Source: Nitrospiraceae bacterium
GTDB taxonomy: Bacteria > Nitrospirota > Thermodesulfovibrionia > UBA6902
DNA length: 64,000 nt
Assembly: GCA_003599275.1 (NCBI GenBank)
Contig: QZJG01000039.1
Span: forward strand, 1-64,000
Direction of reading: 5' to 3'
Position numbers and translations under genes: made by a program. Under the pieces are notes generated by a model. That model saw only the letters and a list, made by a program, of their open reading frames with translations. It searched no databases and was not told the origin of the DNA. Shown here piece by piece: positions 1 through 8,578 of this stretch. Every line of letters starts with the position of its first letter. The stretch's first letter is position 1.

Positions 1-450
1 GGTGAAGCTGAGAAGGAAACAGGAAGGCGGATCATACAGGGATGTGGAGATAGACCTTAAGGGTATGATAGAGGGCAGGGGAGAGACGGACATGCTTATC
101 CAGCCTGATGATATCTTGATAGTGGAGCGCAACAAGACATTTTTCATTTATGGCGAGGTAAACAGACCTGGTGAATTTGCGCTTGAGAAGGACATGACGG
201 TAACGAGGGCCATATCAGCGGCCGGAGGCATAAGGAATGACGGTTTGTACGGCAAGGTGAAGCTGAGAAGGAAACAGGAAGATGGATCATACAGGGATGT
301 GGTGGTAGACCTCAAGGGTACGATAGAGGGCAGGGGAGAGACGGACATGCTTATCGAGCCTGATGACATACTGATAGTGGAGCGCAATAAGACATTTTTG
401 GTTTATGGCGAGGTAAACAGACCCGGTGAATTTGTGCTTCAGGACGGGAT
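1..450 (+). repeat. Tandem 255-bp coding repeat (SLBB units)
   Basis: The sequence starting at base 1 recurs at base 256, an offset of 255 bp or 85 codons, with only scattered substitutions for roughly 190 bp. The first copy is probably itself one of a longer series that continues upstream of the window. The second unit diverges after about position 440, where it runs into the last, non-identical SLBB unit. Confidence 0.9.
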
Positions 451-655
451 AACCGTCTTTAAGGCGATAACGATAGCCGGAGGTTTTACAAAATGGGGAT
501 CGGAGAGCAAGGTCAAGGTCTTAAGACAGTCTGAAGACGGTTCGGGTTTAAAAACTATAAAGGTAAATATTAATGATGTTATAAAAGGCAATGCCGCAGC
601 AGATATACTTCTTAATCCAAATGATGTTGTGGTCGTTTCAACAGGAATTTTCTGA
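2..655 (+). CDS. SLBB-domain polysaccharide export protein, 5' end outside window
   Basis: The readable part contains at least two full SLBB-type beta-grasp units plus the start of a third, each with the pattern IYGEVNRPGEF followed by a stretch ending in AGG. SLBB repeats are found in outer-membrane polysaccharide export (Wza/KpsD-type) proteins and extend into the periplasm. The frame is open to the first base, and the GTG at position 2 lies inside a repeat unit, so it is an internal codon and not the true start. The gene is followed after 10 bp by the Wzz-like gene, the usual partner of an export porin. The tandem units are nearly identical (see the repeat entry), longer than the one or two SLBB domains common in Wza. 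Function in export is family knowledge; the substrate is unknown. Confidence 0.85.
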   Translation: MKLRRKQEGGSYRDVEIDLKGMIEGRGETDMLIQPDDILIVERNKTFFIYGEVNRPGEFALEKDMTVTRAISAAGGIRNDGLYGKVKLRRKQEDGSYRDVVVDLKGTIEGRGETDMLIEPDDILIVERNKTFLVYGEVNRPGEFVLQDGITVFKAITIAGGFTKWGSESKVKVLRQSEDGSGLKTIKVNINDVIKGNAAADILLNPNDVVVVSTGIF

Positions 656-665
656 GGGGGAGTTA

Positions 666-2264
666 ATGGAGCCATACTCAAAAGATACAACATTGCGTGA
701 CTATTTAAGAATAATCTTTAAACATAAATACCTCATTATTATAACCGTTATTCCTGTGATGATAATTAACTATGTGATAGCAGAATTTAATACAACGACT
801 TATGATGCCTCTGTTAAAGTAGTTGTCTCAGGGACAAAACGTACAGAGGCAACTTATTATAAAGAGCTTTCAAGAAATCCTAAATTGGTTTCAGATCATG
901 CTGCTCTTGTAAGTTCACGTCAGGTAATAACACCGGTTGTTATGGCTCTTAAGCTTTATGAACTCCCCGATGATTATGAGAAAAATTTCGCTTCGCCTCT
1001 GAAAAGGCTCTGGATTGATTATATGTTGAAACAGAGAGAGAGAGTTAAAAGAAATAATCCTGATAGATTGGATCCTGAAAAGGAAAAAGCCATACGTATT
1101 AATAGCGCAGTACTTGGTTTAAGTTCCCGCGTAGGGGTACAGCCTGTTGAAGAATCCAATATGTTTCTAATAAAGATTAGAGATTTTGACCCCGTGAGAG
1201 CGGCAATAATTGCTAATTCGGTAAGCCGTTCATATGTTATCTTTGACCTCCAGCAGCAATTGTCTGAACTTAAATTGAAATATGGAGAGAAATATTCGAC
1301 GGTAATACAGATACAGGCCTTTATAGAAGAGTTGAAAAAGACACTCGATGGTAACCCACTATCTGATATGGAGACATTATTGCCTGCAAGTGTTAAAATT
1401 GTAGAACAGGCAGAAGTGCCGGATGAACCGGCAGAAATTAAAAGCAAGACAGGGGTTCTTGCTGTTTCATTCCTGGGCGGGCTGATGCTTGGCGTTGTGC
1501 TTTCTCTTGTAACTGGATTTTATGATCAAAGGTTTAAATCCCCCCTTGAGCTTGAAACTTTCCTTAAAATACCGCTCTTAGGCTCGATCCCGAAAGTTAA
1601 AAAAGAAAATAAACTCCTTACCGAAGAAACCAAAGAGTCTTCAAACTATACCAAGGCGTTTCATAACATAGCTGAACAGTTATATCTCTTAATAAGAGAT
1701 AAACAGTTGAAAACCATACTTGTAACCGGCATTGAATCTTCAAAAGAAATTCCTGTTATAACAGCTAATCTGGCTGCTTACATAGGCAAAAAGACAAATA
1801 AGAACGTATTGATTATTAATGCAAATTTAAGGACCCCCGGCACCATACAGGCTTTTAATATCCCTAACTCCTACGGACTTGGAGAAGTGCTTGAGGGGAA
1901 ATTGGGTTTTGAAGATGCCATTCATGATATTGACGGTACCATAAGCGTCCTGCCTGCCGGCAACCCTACTCTTAACCCGCTTAATCTTGTTACTTCAAGC
2001 AATATGGCTGCCGTCATAAAGAAGGTCAGCGAGATATATGAAATGGTATTTGTTATATGCGATGGTTTGAATGACTATCAGGATGCTGTTGTAATATCCT
2101 CTATGCTGGATGGAGTTGTTTTAGTTGTAAACGAGGAGAAAGACAGAAAGCCGGTAGTGAAGTTCGCAATTAATCCTATGGAGCAGAGAAAAGCTAATAT
2201 GTTGGGAGCAATACTGAATAACAGAACGTATGTCATTCCCGATATAGTTTATCGGTTGACATAG
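666..2264 (+). CDS. Wzz-type chain-length determinant fused to degenerate BY-kinase-like ATPase domain
   Basis: This inner-membrane protein (532 aa) has a first membrane segment at about residues 17-38, a periplasmic coiled region, and a second segment at about 262-285 preceded by a proline-rich motif (VPDEPAEIKSK), the architecture of Wzz/GNVR proteins. The cytoplasmic part aligns by eye with bacterial tyrosine kinases, but the nucleotide-binding motifs are broken. The P-loop position near residue 352 reads TGIESSKEIP, the Walker A' near 380 reads VLIINANLRTP (Asp replaced by Asn), and Walker B near 460 reads VFVICDG. No tyrosine-rich tail is present. The start at 666 is chosen for its GAGGGGG ribosome site; an upstream in-frame start would overlap the SLBB gene. 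It probably sets chain length as a structural partner of the export protein and not as an active kinase. Confidence 0.85.
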   Translation: MEPYSKDTTLRDYLRIIFKHKYLIIITVIPVMIINYVIAEFNTTTYDASVKVVVSGTKRTEATYYKELSRNPKLVSDHAALVSSRQVITPVVMALKLYELPDDYEKNFASPLKRLWIDYMLKQRERVKRNNPDRLDPEKEKAIRINSAVLGLSSRVGVQPVEESNMFLIKIRDFDPVRAAIIANSVSRSYVIFDLQQQLSELKLKYGEKYSTVIQIQAFIEELKKTLDGNPLSDMETLLPASVKIVEQAEVPDEPAEIKSKTGVLAVSFLGGLMLGVVLSLVTGFYDQRFKSPLELETFLKIPLLGSIPKVKKENKLLTEETKESSNYTKAFHNIAEQLYLLIRDKQLKTILVTGIESSKEIPVITANLAAYIGKKTNKNVLIINANLRTPGTIQAFNIPNSYGLGEVLEGKLGFEDAIHDIDGTISVLPAGNPTLNPLNLVTSSNMAAVIKKVSEIYEMVFVICDGLNDYQDAVVISSMLDGVVLVVNEEKDRKPVVKFAINPMEQRKANMLGAILNNRTYVIPDIVYRLT

Positions 2265-2301
2265 GTGACTTAAATATAATTAATGAGCACAAGGAGTTGA
2301 A

Positions 2302-3237
2302 ATGAAGGTAATAGTAACCGGCGGAGCGGGGTTCATCGGCTCACATATCGTGGATGAGTTGATTAATAATGAATACGAGGTTGTGGTAATTGATGACCTT
2401 TCGACAGGCAGGGAAGAGAATATCAATGGAAAGGCCAAATTTTATAAACTGGATATCAGGAACACAGCGGGACTTGAGGAGATTTTCAGAAATGAGAAAC
2501 CCGACTATGTCACTCATCAGGCTGCCCAGAAAGACGTGCGTGTTTCTGTTTCTGATCCTGTTTATGATGCTGAGATAAACATACTCGGTACCATCAATAT
2601 TCTCCAGAACTGTGTCAAATTCAATGTAAGCAAATTTATATTTGCCTCAACAGGCGGCGCCATCTATGGTGAACAGGATATCTTTCCTGCACCTGAAACA
2701 CATCCAACAAATCCCATCAGCCCTTACGGAATAACCAAGTTAACAGCGGAACATTACATGTACTATTACAAAGCTGTCCATGGACTGGATTATGTATCGC
2801 TGCGTTATGCAAACGTTTATGGTCCGAGGCAGGACCCTCATGGCGAGGCAGGTGTTGTGGCTATTTTTATCCAGAAAATGCTGAGAGGAGAACAACCTGT
2901 TATCAATGGAGACGGTGAGCAAACAAGGGATTTTGTGTATGTTGGAGATGTTGCAAGGGCCAATATTTCAGCAATAAAGAATGCCACATCTGAGAACATA
3001 TTTAATATCGGAACAGGTGTAGAGACGACAGTCAATCAGATATTTCATCATATCAGGGACATTATTAACCCGAACATTAAGGAAAAACACGGTCCGTCGA
3101 AAACAGGGGAGCAACTAAGAAGCGTGATTGATTTCTCGATGGCAGTCGAAATGTTAAATTGGGAACCGGGAGTTTCGTTTAGCAACGGGTTGAAAAAGAC
3201 ATTTGAATATTTTAAGCCTGACTCGAATTGTAGATAG
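2302..3237 (+). CDS. NAD-dependent nucleotide-sugar epimerase (GalE-like SDR)
   Basis: This 311-residue extended short-chain dehydrogenase begins with the dinucleotide-binding motif GGAGFIGSH. It carries the catalytic Ser region STGGAIYG and the Tyr-Lys pair in SPYGITK near residue 142. Length and motifs match UDP-glucose/UDP-GlcNAc 4-epimerases and related UDP-sugar enzymes. The gene has a good AAGGAG ribosome site and follows the Wzz-like gene by 37 bp. The exact sugar cannot be read from sequence alone. It would supply an epimerised nucleotide sugar in the cytoplasm to the glycosyltransferases downstream. Confidence 0.8.
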   Translation: MKVIVTGGAGFIGSHIVDELINNEYEVVVIDDLSTGREENINGKAKFYKLDIRNTAGLEEIFRNEKPDYVTHQAAQKDVRVSVSDPVYDAEINILGTINILQNCVKFNVSKFIFASTGGAIYGEQDIFPAPETHPTNPISPYGITKLTAEHYMYYYKAVHGLDYVSLRYANVYGPRQDPHGEAGVVAIFIQKMLRGEQPVINGDGEQTRDFVYVGDVARANISAIKNATSENIFNIGTGVETTVNQIFHHIRDIINPNIKEKHGPSKTGEQLRSVIDFSMAVEMLNWEPGVSFSNGLKKTFEYFKPDSNCR

Positions 3238-3403
3238 ATTGTCCTGACAGGATTTTTTTATCTGCGAATATATTTTTTTATTGTATTACCGTTAAGCTAC
3301 ATGATAAATGTAACTGAGAGAGCGGAGCTGTGTCGTTAGATTGAAATTAAAATTATTACATCTTAAGGCCTGAAGCATTCCTCCAAGTCCTGTAAAAACC
3401 ACC

Positions 3404-4915
3404 ATGAAAAATAGCAGTCACGGAATACTCAGAAATTCAATTTACAGTCTTATAGGATGGTTGCTTCCTGTAATAGTAAATTTTCTGACTATCCCTTTTA
3501 TTGTGAAAATGCTTGGGGATGACAGTTACGGCATATTAACGCTTGCTACTGCTGTAATCGGCTATTTTTCCTTGATGGACATTAACCTAACTCAGGGCAG
3601 TATGCGGTATATTGCCGAATATCATGCGAAAGAGGACAATGGGAAAGTAAATGAGGTGCTTTCTTTATCTCTTTTAACTTATTCTGTTCTCGGGATATTG
3701 GGAGCTGTAATTCTTTATTTCTCGGTGGATCTGTTTTTAATGGATATGCTGAAAATTCCACAAAAATATCAGGATATTTCAAGGACAGTATTTCATTTAT
3801 CAGCGCTCGGATTTTTAATAGGTCTTATTCATAACTATCTGTTTTCGATACCGAAATCAATACACAGATTTGACATAGCTTCAAGGATAGAGGCTGGATT
3901 CGGAGTTGCGCTGATGTGCATTACAGTTGTCTTGCTATACTTGGGGTTTGATCTTCTTGGGGTTGTAGTACTCAGAGTGGTCATGCTTTCACTGAACTGT
4001 ATAATCCTTTTAATGGCTATCAAAAGAACAATGCCTTATGCGCGTTTTGCTTCGTCAATTTCCATGGATACGGTCCGGAAACTGCTTACATTCAGCGGGT
4101 ATTCTTTTTTCAGTAAAATAGCAGCTACAATTACGGCAAACACGGATAGGCTGGTTATTGGGGCCGTCATCAGTTCAGCGGCAGTAACGTTTTATACGAT
4201 ACCGTTTGTGCTTGTTAGCAGGCTAATGAGTGTCTCATACCGTCTTTCTTTGATCATGTTTCCACTGGCAAGTGAAATGGGGGCTACAGGGAAACGCCAG
4301 GAGTTGGAGAAGATATATATTGTTGCCAGCCGACACCTGTTCTTCCTGAATATCACAATAACAACCATTCTCTGTCTGTTTTCTATGCAAATTCTCAGTA
4401 TCTGGATGGGCGCTGATTTCGCGCAGCAGACTTATATAATATTGATCCTGATATCTTTGGCCTTTTTTGCCGATACGCTGACAAATTTGCCCTCTCTTCT
4501 AAATGATGGTCTTACATTTCCTAAGGTGACAGGTTTTTTTGCATTCGGGAGGGCAATTCTTGGAGTTATAGCTTTGCTGATTGGCGCTATGTTTTTCGGA
4601 TTAATTGGAGTAGCCGCCGCGTATTTAATCTCATCTGTGGTTGTTGGCGGGATATTTTTGATATATGTACATAAGAAGACAATCAAAATGTCTTTGAATT
4701 TATTAATTAAAGAGTCATATCTGAAGTCTTTTGTTTTCTCATTGGGGGTAGGAATAGCCGTGCTTATGCTCAAACCGTTACTGCCGTCTTCCAATACGGT
4801 TATCATTACAGAGTTATTTATTGTAACCGGCTTATTTGCGATATTCGGGTACACTCAGGTACTCAGTAGGGAGTTGAAGTTAAAAGTAGTGGGTTATATT
4901 ATTGGGATCAAGTGA
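3404..4915 (+). CDS. Polysaccharide flippase, Wzx-like (MOP superfamily), copy 1
   Basis: The 503-residue protein is almost entirely hydrophobic, with about a dozen or more predicted membrane segments. Its N-terminal pattern (GWLLPVIVNFLTIPFIVKMLG followed by YGILTLATAV) is typical of Wzx/RfbX O-unit transporters. Such proteins move lipid-linked repeat units across the inner membrane. A 166-bp gap separates it from the epimerase, and no clear ribosome site precedes the ATG. A second flippase lies at 32444-33982, so this one is probably dedicated to one of two repeat units. Confidence 0.85.
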   Translation: MKNSSHGILRNSIYSLIGWLLPVIVNFLTIPFIVKMLGDDSYGILTLATAVIGYFSLMDINLTQGSMRYIAEYHAKEDNGKVNEVLSLSLLTYSVLGILGAVILYFSVDLFLMDMLKIPQKYQDISRTVFHLSALGFLIGLIHNYLFSIPKSIHRFDIASRIEAGFGVALMCITVVLLYLGFDLLGVVVLRVVMLSLNCIILLMAIKRTMPYARFASSISMDTVRKLLTFSGYSFFSKIAATITANTDRLVIGAVISSAAVTFYTIPFVLVSRLMSVSYRLSLIMFPLASEMGATGKRQELEKIYIVASRHLFFLNITITTILCLFSMQILSIWMGADFAQQTYIILILISLAFFADTLTNLPSLLNDGLTFPKVTGFFAFGRAILGVIALLIGAMFFGLIGVAAAYLISSVVVGGIFLIYVHKKTIKMSLNLLIKESYLKSFVFSLGVGIAVLMLKPLLPSSNTVIITELFIVTGLFAIFGYTQVLSRELKLKVVGYIIGIK

Positions 4916-5019
4916 TGCCCTGAGTTCATAACGATTGACTCATTCACATGAAGTCGACGAAAACTGAGAAAAATGATAAGAACAATAATTGTGAGGCGCT
5001 TTTTTACAGGAGAGGGGAA

Positions 5020-6216
5020 ATGAAAATCGTAATGCTTGGGGAAGTTCCTCTACCAGAAGAACATAAGGGATATTCAACAAATTACAGAATGTCCGTTCAA
5101 CATTACTATTCCCCTTGGATTGTAAATCTGCTATTTGGTTTAAATGAAATACTAAATGAGGGCGATGAATTACATCTTTTGTGCAACAAGATATGTTTGA
5201 AGAAGGAAATACATTTTAAGAAAGGAAAGATAAACTATCATTTCCTTCCCATGCCAAAAAGTTTACCGAAGCTCGGGTTTTTGGAACTTTATCTAAGGAG
5301 AAAAAGAAATCTGCAACATCTCATAAATGAAATCGATCCGGATATAGTTCATGGACACGGCACAGAAAGGGAATATGGGTTGACATCTGTGTCGTGTAAT
5401 TATCTCTCTTTACTGACAATTCATGGCTTACTAAAGGAAGTATATAGAACAAATGAGGGAATTTACGGGATTAGAAACAAAATTAATCTCTCAATCAGAA
5501 AACAGTTTGAGAATGTAACTCTGAGAAGAGGGCGGAACTTTATCTTTATAACCCCTTGGGTTGAAAATGTTATCAGGGGAAAATATGTTGTTAAAAACGG
5601 TTTTAATATTTTTAACCCGGTTGCCCCTGCTTTTTTTGACGTACAAAAAGAGTGGGGAAGCAAAAGGATTGTTTATATAGGCAGGATAAATAAGTTGAAA
5701 GGTTTGACGGATTTAATAAGAGGAATGGCCATAGTAGTTCAAGAAGACGCCAATATAACATTGGATATCTACGGGCATTGTGAAGATGACTATGCAGATT
5801 ATATCAATAGATTTATCAAGGATAACAACGTTGCAAGTCATGTCAAAATGCACGGATTTATGTCTAACGATAGGCTGCCGGAAGTTCTGTCTTCTTCGGA
5901 GCTTCTTGTTATTCCATCTTTTATGGAGAATTGTCCCATGGTCGTTTTGGAGGCAATGGCAACCGGAACACCTGTGATAGCTACTAATAAAGGTGGTATT
6001 CCCTTTATAGTCGATGATGGTAAGACCGGATTTCTATTTGAATATGCTGATGTTGAGAGGCTTGCCGAATTGATACTTAAGATTACGAACAGCCATGATT
6101 TGAAGATTATGCTTTCAAATAACGCCCGTGAAAAAGCCTCAAAAGATTTTCATCCTGTGGAGGTTGCAAAAAAACATTATGCAGCATTCAATGATATTGA
6201 AAAATATAATGCTTAA
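5020..6216 (+). CDS. Glycosyltransferase family 4
   Basis: A GT-B fold glycosyltransferase of about 398 residues. The C-terminal donor domain shows the E-x7-E motif in ENCPMVVLEAMATGTPVIAT, followed by the GGIPFIVDDGKTG segment, and the middle shows the GRINKLKG linker typical of GT4. The start at 5020 is chosen because AGGAGAGGGG lies just upstream; an earlier in-frame ATG at 4948 would add 24 low-complexity residues and lacks a ribosome site. It adds one sugar to the lipid-linked repeat unit at the cytoplasmic face. The sugar is unknown. Its 3' end overlaps the start of the SGNH pseudogene by 8 bp. Confidence 0.85.
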   Translation: MKIVMLGEVPLPEEHKGYSTNYRMSVQHYYSPWIVNLLFGLNEILNEGDELHLLCNKICLKKEIHFKKGKINYHFLPMPKSLPKLGFLELYLRRKRNLQHLINEIDPDIVHGHGTEREYGLTSVSCNYLSLLTIHGLLKEVYRTNEGIYGIRNKINLSIRKQFENVTLRRGRNFIFITPWVENVIRGKYVVKNGFNIFNPVAPAFFDVQKEWGSKRIVYIGRINKLKGLTDLIRGMAIVVQEDANITLDIYGHCEDDYADYINRFIKDNNVASHVKMHGFMSNDRLPEVLSSSELLVIPSFMENCPMVVLEAMATGTPVIATNKGGIPFIVDDGKTGFLFEYADVERLAELILKITNSHDLKIMLSNNAREKASKDFHPVEVAKKHYAAFNDIEKYNA

Positions 6217-6551
6217 ACTGCCCATCCTTGCCGCGATGTTTTTTGCAGGTTTGCTTGCCGATTAAAGCGTTGCTGATGCTGACAATACTCGCAGGTCAGT
6301 CAAATATGACGGGGTTTGGGCTTACCCGGAGTTGCCGGATTATCTAAAAGAAACCCGGCCTAATATTGAATATTATAGTGCTCAATATCATCCGGATGGA
6401 GAGAAGATGAGCTTTAAATCTCAATATAGATTCGGTCCTGAAGTTGTGTTTGGAGCTGAACTGTCAAAAAAGTATCCGTCAAATAAGATTATTTTCACAT
6501 GGCGGTTCATCGCTTCGTGAATGGTTGCCGAAAAAGCGGCGATTGCTGTAA
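6209..6551 (+). pseudogene. Broken SGNH/sialate O-acetylesterase-like gene
   Basis: Starting at ATG 6209 there is a signal-peptide-like stretch (MLKLPILAAMFFAGLLAD) that hits TAA at 6263. One frame over, the reading continues as KALLMLTILAGQSNMTGFG, which carries the AGQSNM block of the sialate O-acetylesterase/SGNH family. The frame then returns near 6325 to give ELPDYLKETRPNIEYY and RFGPEVVFG (FGPE block), and shifts again near 6497 to GGSSLREWLP. Three frameshifts and the loss of the C-terminal half, at the point where IS-like sequence begins, mark it as dead. It was probably a secreted deacetylase for the polysaccharide. Confidence 0.75.
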
Positions 6552-6563
6552 GCTGAAAAAAGG

Positions 6564-6850
6564 TGGACACCAAAAGTTGAGTAAAATAACTTAATGGAGG
6601 TGTCAGGATGGAAAGAATACCATACGGGAAGTACACGAAGGAATTCAGGGCGGAAGCTGTAAAGCTTGTAATTGAAGGAGGGTTATCAGTAATAGAAGCA
6701 GGGAAGCGGTTATCGCTGGCGCCTTCAGTGAGATAGAAATGGAGCTGGCGGGACTAAAGAGGAGTTACGGCAGCGAGGTCCGCGATGATAAAGCAGATGC
6801 GGCTCGGCTATTCAGTACCGTTTCTATGTCGAGCATTAAAGGTATCATAA
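6564..6850 (+). mobile_element. Decayed IS3-family element fragment
   Basis: A terminus-like sequence TGGACACCAAAAGTTGAGT begins at 6564, followed by a transposase OrfA start at 6608 and a fragment resembling the N-terminus of OrfB. The internal part and the right end are missing; no matching inverted end was found before the carbamoyltransferase. It sits directly at the truncation point of the SGNH pseudogene, so it probably caused or followed that truncation. Family assignment rests on the OrfA wording only. Confidence 0.65.
6608..6850 (+). pseudogene. Transposase OrfA/OrfB remnant (IS3 type)
   Basis: The first 42 codons read MERIPYGKYTKEFRAEAVKL followed by EGGLSVIEAGKRLSL, the helix-turn-helix start of an IS3-type OrfA. 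A TAG at 6734 ends the frame. After a second stop, the same frame resumes with MIKQMRLGYSVPFLCRALKV, which resembles the beginning of OrfB, before TAA at 6848. The DDE catalytic region is absent, so no active transposase can be made. Confidence 0.7.
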
Positions 6851-6883
6851 TCTAACCATTTTTAAAACAAAGAAAGGAAATCC

Positions 6884-8572
6884 ATGAATATTTTGGGAGT
6901 TCATATAGGCCATGATTCAAGCGCCTGTCTGGTTGTTGACGGCAAAATCGTTGCAGATGTTGCTGAGGAGCGATTTTGCAGAGTGAAGCATTATGCAGGA
7001 CCGCCTTTGAAATCGATCCAGTACTGTCTTGACAGCAGAAGATTGACTATTGAGGATATTGATATTATAGCTGTGCCATCCATGTATTCCATGCCGCTTC
7101 TTGATATTATTTTTAACCTAAAAGGAAATAAGGCTGAATCGAAAAGCGAGAAATACAAGATTATTAATTTTGCAAAACAATTTACTAAGCGTACACGGAC
7201 AGTCCCGCCCATTTATGTAAAACGCTTTCCGATAGCAAATAAAACCGAAATTATGCATGTTGAGCATCATCTGGCGCATGCTGCATCGGCATATTATACA
7301 ACTTCAGTGAACGACAAAACTTTAATTATAACCTGCGACGGCACTGGGGACGGCTTTTCAGTCTGCATATGGAAAGGCGAGAACAATAAGATTACGCCGC
7401 TTCACAAGATGGGCACTGATGCCTCCATAGGCTGGTTTTATAGCAATGTAACAGAAGCACTCGGGTGGTGGCATGGAGACGGAGAGGGTAAGACTATGGG
7501 ACTGGCTCCGTACGGCAATTACGAAAAGTGTAAAGGCGTACTGGATCGATTTCATCCGAAATACGAAAATGGCAAGGTTGTCGAAGCCTATAATTATGGG
7601 GTACCCGGTATATGGAATGAGGCAGGCGCTATCCAGTGGCACTTTGATGACGCGTTTGAAATCCATAAGTTGCTCAGCACATACGGCAGAGAAAATATCG
7701 CCGCTGAAGCACAGAGGGTTCTCGAAGAACAGGTGTTGAAGATAATAATTCCCTGGCTTGAGAAGGAAAAAACCCAGAGCCTTGCATGTTCAGGCGGTAT
7801 ATTTTTGAATGTCAAGCTCAATCAGCGGGTGTGGGAAAATGTAAAGCTGAAGAATCAGCATATTTTCCCTAATCCGGGGGATTCCGGTCTTGCCGCAGGA
7901 GCTGCGTTATATGCATATTATGCGAATAATAAGAATGCGAAAAAACATGATATCGATAATCTATATTGGGGGCCGGATTATTCTAATAAAGAAATTGAGG
8001 ATATTCTGAAATTGAGGAATTTGAAATACAGGTATTGTGAAAATCCTGAGGAGGAGGTCGCGGACTATTTGGCTGAAGATAAAATCATAGCATGGTTTCA
8101 GGGAAGGATGGAAAGCGGGCCCAGGGCCTTGGGCAACCGGTCTATTCTTATGAGTCCAAGAAAAGCAGAAAATAAGGATATTATCAATGCAAGAGTAAAA
8201 TTCAGGGAGGCCTTCCGGCCTTTTTGCCCTTCCATGACTTTTGAGTCTTATAATGATATTTTGAAGAATGCCAGACCGGAATATTTCATGATCACTTCTT
8301 TTGACGTCTGGGAAAACAGGAAGCAGGATATCTCGGCAGTTGTCCATCAGGACGGCACTGCCAGACCCCAAACAGTAAAGAAAGACTTTAATCCTCGATT
8401 TTGGCGGCTGATTAATGAGTTCGGAAAAAGGACAGGGGTTCCGGTTCTTTTAAATACATCTTTAAATATAATGGGCGAACCTGTCATATGTAATCCGCGA
8501 GAAGCGATCAGGTGTTTCTATGATAGTGGTATCGACTATCTTGTCCTTGGAAATTTTATTTTGTCAAAATAA
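6884..8572 (+). CDS. NodU/CmcH-family carbamoyltransferase
   Basis: A 562-residue protein with the two expected parts. The N-terminal Kae1-like domain shows GVHIGHDSSACLV, HHLAHAASAYY (metal-binding His residues), CDGTGDG and GLAPYG. The C-terminal domain shows WFQGRMESGPRALGNRSIL and FREAFRPFCPSM. The family transfers a carbamoyl group from carbamoyl phosphate to a sugar hydroxyl through a carbamoyl-adenylate. Here it would decorate the polysaccharide repeat unit or its precursor. An AAAGGA ribosome site precedes ATG 6884. The next gene starts 6 bp downstream, so the two are probably co-translated. Small DUF5989 proteins often neighbour this family; one is present at 45865-46023, far away. 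Confidence 0.9.
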   Translation: MNILGVHIGHDSSACLVVDGKIVADVAEERFCRVKHYAGPPLKSIQYCLDSRRLTIEDIDIIAVPSMYSMPLLDIIFNLKGNKAESKSEKYKIINFAKQFTKRTRTVPPIYVKRFPIANKTEIMHVEHHLAHAASAYYTTSVNDKTLIITCDGTGDGFSVCIWKGENNKITPLHKMGTDASIGWFYSNVTEALGWWHGDGEGKTMGLAPYGNYEKCKGVLDRFHPKYENGKVVEAYNYGVPGIWNEAGAIQWHFDDAFEIHKLLSTYGRENIAAEAQRVLEEQVLKIIIPWLEKEKTQSLACSGGIFLNVKLNQRVWENVKLKNQHIFPNPGDSGLAAGAALYAYYANNKNAKKHDIDNLYWGPDYSNKEIEDILKLRNLKYRYCENPEEEVADYLAEDKIIAWFQGRMESGPRALGNRSILMSPRKAENKDIINARVKFREAFRPFCPSMTFESYNDILKNARPEYFMITSFDVWENRKQDISAVVHQDGTARPQTVKKDFNPRFWRLINEFGKRTGVPVLLNTSLNIMGEPVICNPREAIRCFYDSGIDYLVLGNFILSK

Positions 8573-8578
8573 AAGACC

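Noticed and set aside
3243-3258. Possible terminator (TCCTGACAGGA followed by T7) after the first epimerase gene
   Set aside because: The stem is at most four base pairs with a 3-nt loop, too weak to call despite the T-run.
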